Source: Canna indica (Eukaryota > Streptophyta > Magnoliopsida > Zingiberales > Cannaceae). Taken from it: 64,000 nt of DNA. The translations under genes and the position numbers were made by a program. Positions within the stretch are counted from its first letter, which is position 1. Every line of letters begins with the position of its first letter. The DNA lies in NCBI GenBank assembly GCA_034359265.1, contig CP136890.1:98481501-98545500 (forward strand), in the 5' to 3' direction. The notes below the pieces were generated by a model. The model saw nothing but the letters and a program-made list of their open reading frames with translations. It searched no databases and was not told the origin of the DNA. This document shows positions 35,655 through 48,100 of the stretch, in pieces.

Positions 35655-37202
35655 TCAATGAGTAGCTTTGTTTGCCGATCTGAAACAAAATATAAATTTC
35701 AAACAATTACAATTTAACTTTAATACCAAGATATTCCTAATAATGGAGTCAATTTCCCAAGGTACGAAAATCCCGTTGTAGAGAGTAGAGATCAAAACTT
35801 TCGAATCAGACTCGATCACAAAATTTGAAAGTGCATGCTCGACCGCAAAACGAAGACCATCATGAACAGCCAAAGCTTCTAAAATCAAAATAGAATCTTC
35901 TTGATAGAAGAAGGATCCTCCACCACAAAACACACCATCCGATGAACGAACAATGAAGCCAATGCCACCTGCAGAAATATCCCACGAAGCATCACAATTT
36001 ATAAGCATCAAAAAACGCATTCAAAATCGAAGAATCATCAGATAAAACCATATCCGGGGCAGTAGAGATCGACATGATTTTGTTCACCCGCCTTCTCGTG
36101 GAAACCACCCGATGAAAATAGGCCGAGTTGAAATCCCCCTCAGAGATCCATTTCTGCTTGGATTTCGCCCACCATTTAAGACTAATCTGCCTCCGGATGG
36201 CCGAAGCCTTATTATACAACATACGCAAATTACATTCATCATTTACATCCAGACCATTCATTGCGGCAGGCATTTCAATGACCAAAATTTTGTCAACAGT
36301 TTCAGAAAGCACATTCTCAAGCATACCAAGACAGTTTCGATTCCATATAGATAAAACATACCTAGTAAACTTTAAAGCAGTAGAGAACTTAGTGTGTGGA
36401 GCAAGGTTAGGGGAAACCTCATTCCAAGCTCGAAGCACGACCTCAAAAGTTTCTGGGTACTCAACCCAGAAATTTTGAAAATGAAATAAATTACATTTTC
36501 GTGCAAAATTAGAGAAACTGAATAGAATGAGGCAATGATCAGAAATGCCCGTGTTAAGATGCTTGACAGAAGCATCATCAAAATAATGGAGCCAAGCAGC
36601 GTTACAAAAAATACGATCAAGCCAAATTTGAATCCGATTAAGACCCTGACGGTTATTACACCATGTAAAAGGGAAACTAGAAAAGCCAAGATCAATCAAA
36701 CCCAGATCATGGACAAACTCGCGAAAACCCAACACCGGACGAGAAAGCCGAAATTGAGTACCCATTTTTTCTCATTTTCATCAAGTATACTGTTAAAATC
36801 CCCCGCAAGAACCCAGGGAAAAGCCGAACGATAAAAAAACTTCTAAAAAACTCGAGTCTAAGAGCAAGATTAGTGCTGGCATAAACATTCGAAAAGAGGA
36901 AAGGCTCATTGTTCTCAAAGTGAATAACCAAAGAAATGCATTAAGAGGAGACAGAGAGGACCTGAGTCCGAACAACCAAAGTATTCCAAGCTACCAACAA
37001 ACCTCCCGAGGCCCCAAGGGAAGCTTGGGTGATACCACACCAGGATTGACCGAAAGACGATATCAGTCGATTAGCACGGAAGACATCCAACTGAGTTCCC
37101 TGAATAGCAATCAAGTAAACCGATGATATTCTAATAAAATGAAACAATTGATCCCTTACCCGTCGGCGCAAATCCGCGAGCATTCCAAGAGAGAACAATC
37201 AT
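35655..37202 (-). pseudogene. LINE ORF2 remnant: endonuclease joined to RNase H
   Basis: It begins at the ATG that overlaps the ORF1 stop and opens with MIVLSWNARGF, the typical first strand of the endonuclease. After early frameshifts, successive pieces (36941-37198, 36707-36931, 35992-36765) carry endonuclease landmarks: SNVYA, FPFTWCNNRQG, LDRIFCN and SDHCLILF. The long piece continues to WWAKSKQKWISEGDFNSAYFHR, just before the reverse transcriptase should start. It stops near 36003, where an overlapping frame begins with INCDASWD, an RNase H domain (Asp in CDAS, Glu in ILILEALAVHDG, Asp in IESDSK, ending SANKATH). The reverse transcriptase is therefore deleted. Several frameshifts also make the gene non-functional. 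Confidence 0.85.
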
Positions 37203-39209
37203 CGAGGAACAATAGCAAGAGGGTTTGGATGAGAAGCCGAAATAACGGCAGACAGAGGGAAGGAGAAGCCATCGTCGACCTCCCTCGCTCTCTTAGGGAC
37301 CTTAGGAACATCCGGCGATGTAGAGGTCGTCGCCTTCAAAACCCGCCGAGGCTTACGCGGGGGACGGCCAGCCGGCTTACCTGACGGCCCTGGGGGAATG
37401 GGGGATGGGAAAGCAAAGTGAAGCTCCTGAGCAAGCTGCTCAAAGGAACGAAAAGGAGGCATTGAGGAAGAGGAAGGAAGCTTAGAGGGAGAGAGACAAG
37501 GGTCGAAGAGGGGCGATAAAGCATTTTGGTGAAGCGGGAGCAGTGGGTTGGGGGAGATTAATGGATTAGAATTAAAGGAAATGAGAACCCGAGGCATTTC
37601 ATCAATTGAATCCGAGACGAGAAGTGTCATAACCCTAGCAGACCCCGCCAGCGGAGGCGTCAAAGGCACGCGCCTCGCAGGCGAAGACCTCGGGACCCGA
37701 ACAATCGACCTTTGGGTGGCCCGAGGCACGTGAGGAGCACCAATCTGACCCACGGCATGGTCCTCAGGAAGACACGTCTCTAAGGGAGCCACGGGGCCGC
37801 CACCTGGCCACGCAACAGAAGTAGCATTAACTCCAGCATCATTACTCGCGCAATTCGTATCCTGCCCACAATCCACATTGGGAGTCGGGGGGATCAGATC
37901 TGGCAAGCGAAAATCCGGAGGGGTGACCTCACCCTCCTCCAAACATGGTTTCACAACCCTGGCCACACGTGACGCACGTGAGGTTGGACGCCCACGTGCA
38001 GGGGTGTGGCCCACCTCACTACGCAAGCGTAAGGCCACAGGGGTCGCAGGCCGCTGGCGAACGGGGCACCGACGAGAGACCATAATCCAAGGTCCACAAG
38101 CTGACGTCGACGAAACACCATGAACCGAGGAAGGAGGCTGCCCACCCACAACGGGGCTATGAACATGAGCAGCCACACTACCACCCACCGAATTTATAGG
38201 GACAGAATCACAAACATCATTCACATAAATAACAGTCGGAACAGATGTATTCGACGACGAAGAAAAACCAGAATCTTTCGACGAAACAGAAGCCTTCAGA
38301 GCTTCATCCACCTCTTTCGAGGGGCAATCCACCTCTCGGTGGCCAATCAAACCACAAGCAAAACACATTGAAGACAAATTCTCGTAGGAAAGGGGTTGGA
38401 AAAATTCCCGATTCGATTCCCCCACCCACAAACCCTGTGTCAGAGGGAGATTCAAATCGATCTTGATGCATACACGTATAAACTGACCACGAGAGAACTC
38501 AAAAGAACGCTGATAAATGGAGATTACTTTACCAAGAGCCTGAGAGAGCTTTAAAATTAAATCGAGGTTCCAAAACTCGAGCGGAAGACCAAGAAATCGA
38601 ACCCACACAGGGGCGGTAGTAAACTTCTCCTCCTAAGGCCGAAAATATGGACGCCATGGGATAAGACGCAAGGCCGATCCCCCCAAAATATACGGATCTC
38701 CAACGAGGATTTCAGACGAGGAAATCGCATCACAGAAACGAAACACGAAAAAAATCTTCCTAAAGATCCAAAATATAAGGAAATCCAGATACCACCCAAG
38801 TTTTACGAACCCAAGCGAAAACAACATTCAAAGGCGGTGGTTTACCAAAAAAATTTCCGATCAAATAAAATTCCCAAGGTTCCTACCAAGAACGCATCTG
38901 TTCTGGCGAAAAATGAACAACATCCAAAGGATTGGACAACACACCATGCGAAGAAGGAAGATGGCTTACCGCTATACGGGAAAAGTTACCCTCATAGAGA
39001 ATCTGAGCCCAAGAAGGGCCAGACGCATAAGTCGGGTTTCTTGATGAGGAACGTCTTCGAGACAAGGGGGGACAGGAACGAGACGGTCGAGGAATAGAGG
39101 GAGCGTGATCCGACGACACCGGAGGGATAAGAGGCGGATCGGGAGGCGAAAGGGGATCACCATCGCGCAAGGCGGCATCAGGAGCCACGACAGGAGAGGG
39201 CACAAACAT
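37199..39209 (-). pseudogene. LINE ORF1 remnant: DUF4283 and CCHC zinc knuckle
   Basis: The start codon at 39209 (MFVPSPVV) opens a Pro/Ser-rich N terminus that is intact to about 38883, ending near DVVHFSPEQMRSW. Frameshifts and a stop follow between 38610 and 38880. From 38608 to 37199 one frame of 469 codons holds the end of a DUF4283-type RNA-binding domain (WVRFLGLPLEFWN), a CCHC knuckle (CFACGLIGHREVDC) and a long Pro/Arg/Ser-rich tail. The stop TGA overlaps the ATG of ORF2 as ATGA. The protein would package the element RNA, but this copy is broken. Confidence 0.85.
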
Positions 39210-39259
39210 GGTTGTCTTCCTATTCCTCCAAGCTTTTACTTTGAAACCATATATATTAT

Positions 39260-40399
39260 AAAAAATATATGATACTAGACAAAACCATTCAGTTTGTTTC
39301 ATATTTGGTACACATAATATATTATGATACAAGATATTAACGGTGAGACCTACACTATAACTTAAATGTTTATTATATTGTAGACAATCATGGCACAATA
39401 TAAAAGAGCTTTGGGACAAGCGAGTAAAATAACTACTTATCCCTATAATAAAATTTTGAAATAAAATTACTTGCATCATTTTTTATTTAATTTTAATTTT
39501 TTTTAATGATATAATATTTTTTTTTGGCAATTTATGCACATTGGATAGTTTAGTCAATATGTATTGTATAGTATTGTGTGAAATAAGCATGATACAACTC
39601 ATTATATTTTATTGCAACAAAAACTTTGAATATTGTTTTTGTTTGAAGCCGGGGGTGATGTGGTCATATACGTCTTTTAGTTCGATGCAATTTTGGTGGG
39701 AGACATGCAAAAGATACGTTACGCTATAGCAAGAAAGAATTCCAAGTGATGGATATAAAAATTATAATCTAAATATACATGATATGCGTTGTGTCTGTAT
39801 ATAGTGCGGGGGCGAGGGATGCAATATACCAAAGTACTAGTTTGTCCAATACTAGATTGTCATATTCTTTCGAGTACCCTACTAAATACTCCCTATAAGA
39901 TACCTATCAAAATTATATATAACTTTAAGTCTATAATATAAGTGCATACTTGTTTTGTTGGATGTGAATGACCCATGGAATTTGAAAAAATCGTATCTAA
40001 CATTTGTGACAGGTATTAAATTCAATAGGATTTAATTCCAAGTAGAATAAGATATAACTACTATGATGAGAGGGGGTGAAAAAATGCTAAAAATTGTAAT
40101 TTTTTTTAAAAACATCGAAATTTAATGTTTATTGTTTATTTCAAAATAAAAAATATTTTATATTGAAATAAATTCAGAATTTTCATTATTTTAAATTTTT
40201 TTAAAGAGGCAGCCTATCATTATAACGACAAAATAATATATTATGTATTTAATTTTCAATTTAATTTAGAAAATATCGTATCAAATTTTTTATATTAGCG
40301 TGTTAAAATTAATTATTTTTAACTTATTTTTATAGTTTTTAAAATAAAGAGTCAATAAATTATTAATATCAGACTCGAGCTAAAATTAATATATATAAG
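39260..40399. other. Gene-free AT-rich stretch right of the LINE
   Basis: No gene. It contains the second copy of the 217-bp direct repeat. The rest is AT-rich. Confidence 0.5.
39608..39823 (+). repeat. Direct repeat, copy 2
   Basis: The counterpart of 34730-34946, 4.9 kb away in the same orientation with the LINE between them. It passes straight into CAATATACCAAA, where the first copy has about 240 extra bases. Confidence 0.7.
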
Positions 40400-41190
40400 G
40401 AAAAGTACAGATTTGATCATTTAATTTTTTTAATTTTTTGGACATTGGTCATATAAGTTTCATTTTAGTATTTTCGATCCTATAAATTTGCTCTATGGTA
40501 CAGATTTGGTCCTATCAGTGACGGTCCGTTAACTCTCCATTAATGTGAACTAACACCGTTCATGCACATTGACATATTTGATCATATAAGTTTATCCTAT
40601 AGAATAGATTTGATCCTATATATTTGTCTCGTAACATAGATTTAGTAATATCCGCGACGGTCCATTAACTTTCTATTCACGAAAAAATAAATGACGTTAT
40701 GTCCATGTTGACGGAGTTAATAGACTGTCATGAATAAGACCAAATCTATATGACAGACCGGATATATTTGCTCCGTAATATAGATTTGGTCATATCTATG
40801 ACGGTCCATTAACTCCGTCAATATGAACATAACACCGTTTATTTTTTCGTGGACGGAGAGTTAACATACCATCACGAATATGATCAAATTTGTGCTATGA
40901 CTCTATGAGGTAAATATATTGGACCAAATTTGTGCTATGAGACAAATATATATGATTAAATTTGTACTACAGGACAAATATATAAAATTAAAAAATTTAA
41001 AATGAAATTTATATGATCAAATATGTTAACTTGTATGAACGACGTTAGTCCACATCGACGGAGAGTTAACAGATCGTTATGGATAAGACTAAATCTACTA
41101 TAGAGCAAATTTATAAGATCGAAAATACTAAAATAAAATTTATAGGATCAAAATCTAAAAAATTAAAAATTTATAGGACCAAATTTGAAC
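40400..41190. repeat. Fold-back element with long imperfect inverted arms
   Basis: The left arm (40400-40570) and right arm (41030-41190) are inverted copies. The interior contains further copies of a GACGGTCCGTTAACTC / GAGTTAACAG module in both orientations, near 40520, 40660, 40730, 40800, 40860 and 41060. No coding frame. It is Mutator-like in style, but a target duplication could not be fixed. Confidence 0.5.
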
Positions 41191-41420
41191 TCCTTCCTCC
41201 TCTGTGTGTGTATATATATAAATGATGTGGAATACAATATAAATTTAATTTTATGGGATGTTTATGTGATTTTTTTTTCTCGAAATTTCAGTAACCATAA
41301 CATACTCCGGATTCAAATTTTTTAGTTGAAGTTGTTCCGGTTTGAGCAAATTGTTATAATGTTATATATATATATAACGATATATAAACTGATATGTAGC
41401 TATAATATATAAGGTATGAC

Positions 41421-41430
41421 TTTAGGGTTT
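41421..41430 (+). promoter_or_regulatory. Telo-box-like motif (TTTAGGGTTT) of the RRN3 gene
   Basis: TTTAGGGTTT lies at the upstream edge of the first RRN3 exon. Telo-boxes near the transcription start are a known feature of plant genes for ribosome production and translation, which fits a Pol I initiation factor. Confidence 0.5.
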
Positions 41431-42130
41431 GTCAAAATCCCTGATCCCGCGAGTCGCTTCGGCCTTCACGACGGTGGCGGCATTTACTCGCGAGCAGTGG
41501 TATCTCAAGTGGCGAGCGGCGGTGAACCCGACTGCGGACTGCGGCAAGACTCTACAAGTATGTTTCCTCTTATTTTCCCTCTCACCTCTTTCTCCCGTTT
41601 GCCTCCCACCTTTTAAAAGCCCCGACTTGTGGCTGTTATTGAAATCCCGTGAAGGGATTGCCCGATGTTTTTTTGTAATGTATCGGCTGAACTGAACAAT
41701 TTCGACGATTTTTCAAAATGGTTCCGACCGGTTCAAGCCTATTTCCGACTGATTCCCCGTTCTTTCTGTTCCGGCCGCTTTCCGAAGAGAATACCCCGAA
41801 AATTCGGCTCGGAAAAGTCGGATCAAGAAAACAAAACCTACTAATTTTTGCATGCCCCTTCCTTGTTATTTCACCGTGCTTTTTCTTCATCTCCGTCATC
41901 ATTCTAAAGCCGATCCTGCAGTTCCGCACAATACAATATACTCCTACATATTTCCTTTGTTTGCACAATGTAATTTTCAATCTGGATAGATATTTTTTCT
42001 TTATTTGGTAAGATCGATTGTCCTTGTTTCACCGGGTTTCTCGAGCTATGGAAAAAACTTTTTATTTTGGTGTTCTAAATATGTTCTTGTCGCAGAAATT
42101 GAGGAGCTTTGCAAATTGGATTGTGTGACA

Positions 42131-45100
42131 ATGGGGGCAGAACTAGCATACAATGACATGGATGACGGGGTCTTTAGCGATTCGGAGGCTTTTGCTTCTG
42201 TTATAGATGTCCTCGATGGCGTTCGAATGGTAAGTTAAAATAGTCCTAGAAGCTGTCATATTTTTTTATCTTTTGTTAGAAGCTACTACATCCTACTTTT
42301 TTTCTCTCTTCTTTCTGTTTTGTGTGAGTGAACCCCCGTACCAATCTAAATGCTCTATGTTTCTTAGAATGTATCAAACGAGTCCAGAAAATGGATTATT
42401 GAAAAAAGACAATTATTTTTACCTTTAGTTTATGCGAGTTAGAGTCCTTTGTGAACACTTCTGTTTTTACCTTCACTGTAGAGTCCACTATAATTTAAAG
42501 AAATTTCTTTTGTCAACCATGTCAAGGTAAATAATATTCCTTTGTTCAGTTGCAGCAATTAAGGGGTGCGCCTGTCCAGGTTCTGAGCATAAATAATTAT
42601 TTTGCCTTTATAGTGGGTGATTATTAAATGGTTCATTTAGTACTAATCTATCATTACAGATAAAAGCACATGTTAATTTTTGCTTGTCTTGAACATTGGC
42701 TTAACTCAAGGTCAAACAGATGGGCTCTTGTTACAATTGTTGTGGATTAAGTTTTATTAATGAATGTATATGTGTCTTGTAAGCATTAATAATTGGCCTA
42801 CTTGTTTCATTTTCAGGCTCCAATGTTGGTAGCTCAAACTGACAGTGACCAGTATGACTACCTGCTTAGCATTGTGGATCCTGGAAAAAAAGTGCTACCT
42901 GATGATGAAGCTTTACTGGCGGTTGGTGACCGTACTTTGTTAAATACACAAATATATTATATATGTTTCTGAAATATGACATTCTGCTTCATTTTATTCT
43001 CCAGACAGCATTGAAGGCACTATCAAGAGCAGTGTTCAAAATAGACATTGCTTATCATCAATCTTTATTGAGTAATGTATGTTCCACACTTCTAGGATAA
43101 AGAGTTAAAGATCTCGATGTGCATATGCTTCATAGCTTGTAACATCATTGATTGTTATACATGTATGTTATTCAGATCTTTAGTTTGTGCTTATGGAACT
43201 ATGGATTGGATGCCAGGAATGCGTTGTTGGAATTGATTACTAACTTGGTAAGTATCTTCATGAAGAGTATAAAAATACTGTTAACTTTATATATGTGCAC
43301 CACTCATTTATTCTATTGCTTCTAGGCTGCTGTACCTGACAAATATCTTGACTATTGTTTACATATGCTTGTGAACAACTTTTTACCACCTCGAAGGCTG
43401 CGAGATTTAATGCGCCAACCAAAGTTGCTCTTGAGAAAGAAAGAAATTCATGGTGAGCTTCGGAAGGCATTGCATTGTATTGCCTCTGTAGTCCCCCTTG
43501 CTCCTGTCAAACTGAAGAATCTAATTCTAACAAGAATGCCAAAGTTCAGGGATCCTAGAGATGTAAGTTATGTAACTTTTGGTTGTTGAATCCTTCAAAT
43601 ATCCTTCCTAGATCTGGATTGAGGAAGATGATCAGTAACTCGTGCAGATTAATAGGTGATATATGCAAAGAATAAATTTCTTGTCTGATATTTCTTTGGG
43701 TTTTTAATTGAAATTTTTCCATTATATATTTCTAGCAAGGTTGCCATACTTGCAAAATGGACCATAGTGTCACGGGCCAAATGTTTTGGTGCGGAAGAAC
43801 CCGTGCGGCACCCTTGCATCGCATGCAAGGGATATGCCTTGGTATAAAATCCGTCCCGAATGGGCTTCCCGACTTAACATCGCAGGGCATATTTCGGACC
43901 ATGTGCCAACCTCGTATTCCATGTCCGCGCCTTCAAATGACCATGTTGGCCGAATGGTATTGAAGGCGTAAAGTAAAATACAACATTTACAGGACTATGG
44001 GCACAAGAAAATGCAAAAATGGATGTAGGGTGAGTTCCGCAATCGCCTTGGGCGAATTCGACATGTTGCATGCCCATGTGGGCCGCTCGTTCGTTATTCG
44101 CACAAGGGAACCGCTTTTGTAAGCCAACACTCCCCTACACTATACATGAGACCTCAAACCCCCAAGTGCCACCCCCAAGGTTCTGCAAAGCACGAGGAGC
44201 ATGACAAAATTTGGGCCACCCGACATGGTGATTTTCCAGCCACGGCCATGACGAATGAACACCAAGTGTTCCGCTTAGCCGTAACGCACGCACCAAATGT
44301 CGAATGACCTCGAAACGCATACCGCTCGTACCATGGGCCCTTGGGGATCGCACAACGGGATTTTACATGAACGAATACGAATAGAATGAAAATTTACATG
44401 GACACAAATCCATATTTACAAATATGTAAGGGACATTTCGTCATGAGTCGTGGTCGCTCGGCGCATCGAAAAAGTCCCTAACAATAGGGTCGTATGATCC
44501 TATGGCCCAGATTTCCATGAGCGAGTTAACTCATGAGTTGATCCGGTCTGAAGTTATAATTTGGCTGGACGATCTCTTGTGATCATGTGAGTCAGTCTGA
44601 TTTTCCAAGTTAAGACAGTGAATCAAGGAGAGAAGAGGCAAAGAAGAACAATGTTGAAGAAGTTGCAGGTGGTGGAGAAGAAGGAAGATAAAACCTAAAC
44701 GAAATCAGTTTTAGCCTCCTTTCCTCTCCACGGTTGCTGAATTCTGTTGTTTTCATCCCTATCAATGTTGCCAGAGGAAGACTGGTCAAACAAACCTGAA
44801 AACCATGGTTTTGAATGAGAGTGGAAGTTTCCTTAATCAAGGATAAATCCCTAGACTAGCGGAAAATAGTTCACTGATTTTGAAACTACTCTTCTTTCAT
44901 TCACACTGAAATTATTAATTATGGCACAAATATATTTTATTCATGCTACTGGATTAGTACATCTGGTAATTAGTGTTCACTTAATAAATGATTCAGCATT
45001 TCATCTGTTAAGAAAGATCAATATTTTTGTAGAAAGGTGCAATTATGCACATTATTCTAGTTTAGTGAGATTTACTTATGATATTTCTAGAGATGGGTCC

Positions 45101-48100
45101 CTTGTGTATTATATTCCATTCATCGGTAAACTCTAACTCTATGCTCCCATCATTATAAGCTTCTTCTGTACCAAGTACATAATTATGGATTGAGCTGAGG
45201 TTACTTTTTTATCTTACTCCTGCACAGTTGGTTGTTTTAATTTGCTGCAGTAGGCAGCCAAGTTATTTGTATTCAATAGTGATACATACACAAAAATAGT
45301 TTGATGTCCAATGACAAATTAGACAGATTCATCATATGCTCTGATTTATGCAGATGATTGTTCCATTCGTGGAGTTTGTTCTTGGGCTAGAAAACGATGA
45401 GATTGGAAAATTTCTAGGAAGCACATTGTTGGCAAAAGTGATTGATTTGCTCACAGAATTGGATGTGAGTTCTGGCCCTGATTGTTTCAGTGGTGGTATG
45501 ATTATCAATTAATTGAATGGCATGGAATGCTCATTTTCTAGATTTGCAGGTAAATATAACTTGGGATGACATTATACAAGAAGAACACAACAGAGGCATA
45601 TTTGTAATGGAACTAGAAGACTGGGAAGAGAATACTGATAATGTTGCTAAAATTGGCATGAAGGTCCTTTCTTGATTCACAAGATAATCACTGATTGTGG
45701 GATAATTGATAGTTATTTCTTTTGCCAAATTTCAAATGAGATGGATTCTTTCTTCAATTATTTCCTTTTAAAATGGGGTTTTACAGGGCAATGCTTTTGC
45801 TGACAAATTGGATGCTTTGATGGTGATAGTATGTGAACATCTTAAATCATGTGCAAACAGCGGCCATTTATTTGAGGTGGGGTTTCATAGCCAACATTTA
45901 TTGTATTTAAAGATTTAACGAAATTGCAAATCTTTGAAAAATGCAATTCCCTTAGAGAAACTCTCTATATAATGTTGGTTCCACTGTAAACAATCCTGCT
46001 GAATATGTGATCAATTTAAGGGTGAATCCCTCTTTTGTTCATTAAGGAATTTGGTTGATTTTTGTTGCATGATTACTATGCATCCAATCTTTGTTTTAGG
46101 AACTCAAGAAAAGGCCAAATAACATTTAGCCACAGAGGTTGTATTATATAACAATTTGTTGTACTTGTGAATGTCCAAAATTAGTCCTGATTGCTTTGTG
46201 ATACAGTTTAGCATGAGACTTACATTTTATATATAAGGTATTGGAATTTCTTGGAGATGGTGCAAGTTGACTACAGTTTGTGATTGAAGAACATAAAAAA
46301 GATCCATCTCTGGTCTTGCATCTTTGTATTGATTATTTTAAGAAAATTAACATTTATCATACAAGATTTCTAACTCATCATTAGATCCAAAGAATCCCCA
46401 ATCTCCTTAAGTGATTTGAAAATCTCAAATGAATTATTTCCAAATTTAGAAAATAGGGGGGTCGGTGTACTAATCTTCAGCATGTGGTTTGGATAGGCCA
46501 AGTATAAAATTTTACCCTACTGGAGGCTTCAATATTTTGATCTCTGATCATTATGCTCTTTGCATATATAAGTAAAACTGAATCTGTGCTTGTTTTGATA
46601 GCTCATCCTGTGATAACTAATGCAAATTACAAGTATAAATTGTTATCTATATAATTGCATTAACATTCTGATCAATCTCTTGTCAATAAATAACTATCAT
46701 TGTCTTATTTGCTGATCTTTGTATGATGTACTATAAAATCATATTAAACAATATCTTTTTCAATAATATTTTTTCTCATTTATATTTTTTTGGAATAGGT
46801 ATTTGATAAACTTTCAGAGATCTTTCGAAGGGCTGTTCTAAAGCTTCACAAGTCGAAATTCACACAGGTAATTTATTTTCTATCATTTACCTTGGTTTTT
46901 TCCTTTATTGTGACATTGTTAGTGTCTATATTCTTGTGGTTTCTAAATGACTTTCATTCTTGAATTTATTTGGTTGCTTTTTGTGCAGTTCTTGATGTTT
47001 TATGCCTGTTCGCTGGATCCTGATACATGTGGTCTCAGATTTGCTCTCTTGCTCACTGATATTTTTGTTTCGGAAGATGAGGATCGAGATTCCAGGTAAT
47101 GTAGAATTTCACACATAACATGCCATTAGATGCCCTATACATGAACTGGTGTTTGTTCATGGTGAGACTTTATGTTATTGTAGTTAGAGAGATTATATTT
47201 CTGCCTGTAATTTGAAGTCTGTATTGTAATTTATATGTAGTAACCATAAGCAGTTATGCGCACATAATATGTTTTTGCAGCATCAAAGAGCTTAAGTGAC
47301 TGAAAAGGAACGGGTGTCACATAATTTGCAGTAACCATTAGCACTTGGACTAAATGATTGTGAGAATTATGCATGATGGATTTCTAGATTAGTTAGTTTG
47401 TTACTTGGACTAATACAGAAGTTTTAAAATTTCATTATTCACTGACCTTTTTGTGTGTCAAGTTTTCTTGCATAACCAATCTTTCTTAATGTGATCTTTT
47501 TGGGTTATCAAATGTAGGATGAAGGCCGTTGCATATCTAGCAAGTTATCTTTCTCGTGCCAAGTTCATTCCATCTTCCCTGGTTGCAAGCATTCTTAAAA
47601 GGTTTCTGAAGTTCTATTCCCATTCTTGCACCTAAGTTTTGTTTGTATAACTCTTTCATAATTTGAATACCTCTCAGATTGGTGGATTGGTGTTTTGAAT
47701 ATTGTCAATTTCAAGATAGACAGGAAAAGAAGATCAGTCCTCAAGTTCACCGAGTCTTTTATTCTGGATGTCAGGTTGATTAATCGTTCTCTGAATTGAG
47801 GCTCTTTAATTGCTGTGTTCTTGATTGCCTTGCATACTCATAATATAACATGGCCTAGCTTTTTATAATCATTTTTCATTTGGACTCTTTAGTGACTCCA
47901 TCTCGTATATATTTCACATACAAGCAGGGGCTGTTCTAAAGTGTAAGAAGTGTAGGTTCATTCATTAGTGGGATTATTATTATATTTATCTTATTTTGTC
48001 CTTTTTTATAATATGCTTGTGTTATGGGATAACTATGGTCCCCATGTATGAAAAGCTTTGCTTATTGTCAACAGCCTCTTAGATTGATCCACTTTTTCCT

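Larger units (their letters stand above)
35517..39242 (-). mobile_element. LINE (L1-type) lacking its reverse transcriptase, 17-bp target duplication
   Basis: The element lies between perfect copies of GAAACCATATATATTAT (35500-35516 and 39243-39259). Its A-rich tail reads as a T-run at 35512-35524 on the plus strand, so it is inserted in minus orientation. ORF1 begins 34 bp inside the 5' end, so the 5' end is close to complete. ORF2 runs from an AP-like endonuclease directly into a C-terminal RNase H, and the reverse transcriptase between them is missing. The length is 3726 bp; plant elements of this type are usually longer because of the reverse transcriptase region. Confidence 0.9.

Noticed and set aside
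34730..39823. LTR retrotransposon with the direct repeats as LTRs
   Set aside because: No gag-pol of an LTR element lies between them, no TG...CA ends or primer site were found, and the LINE between has its own separate duplication. Kept only as a finding.
43757..44353. Short frames (60-72 codons) within the RRN3 intron
   Set aside because: They lie in the probable solo LTR, overlap in several phases and match no domain.
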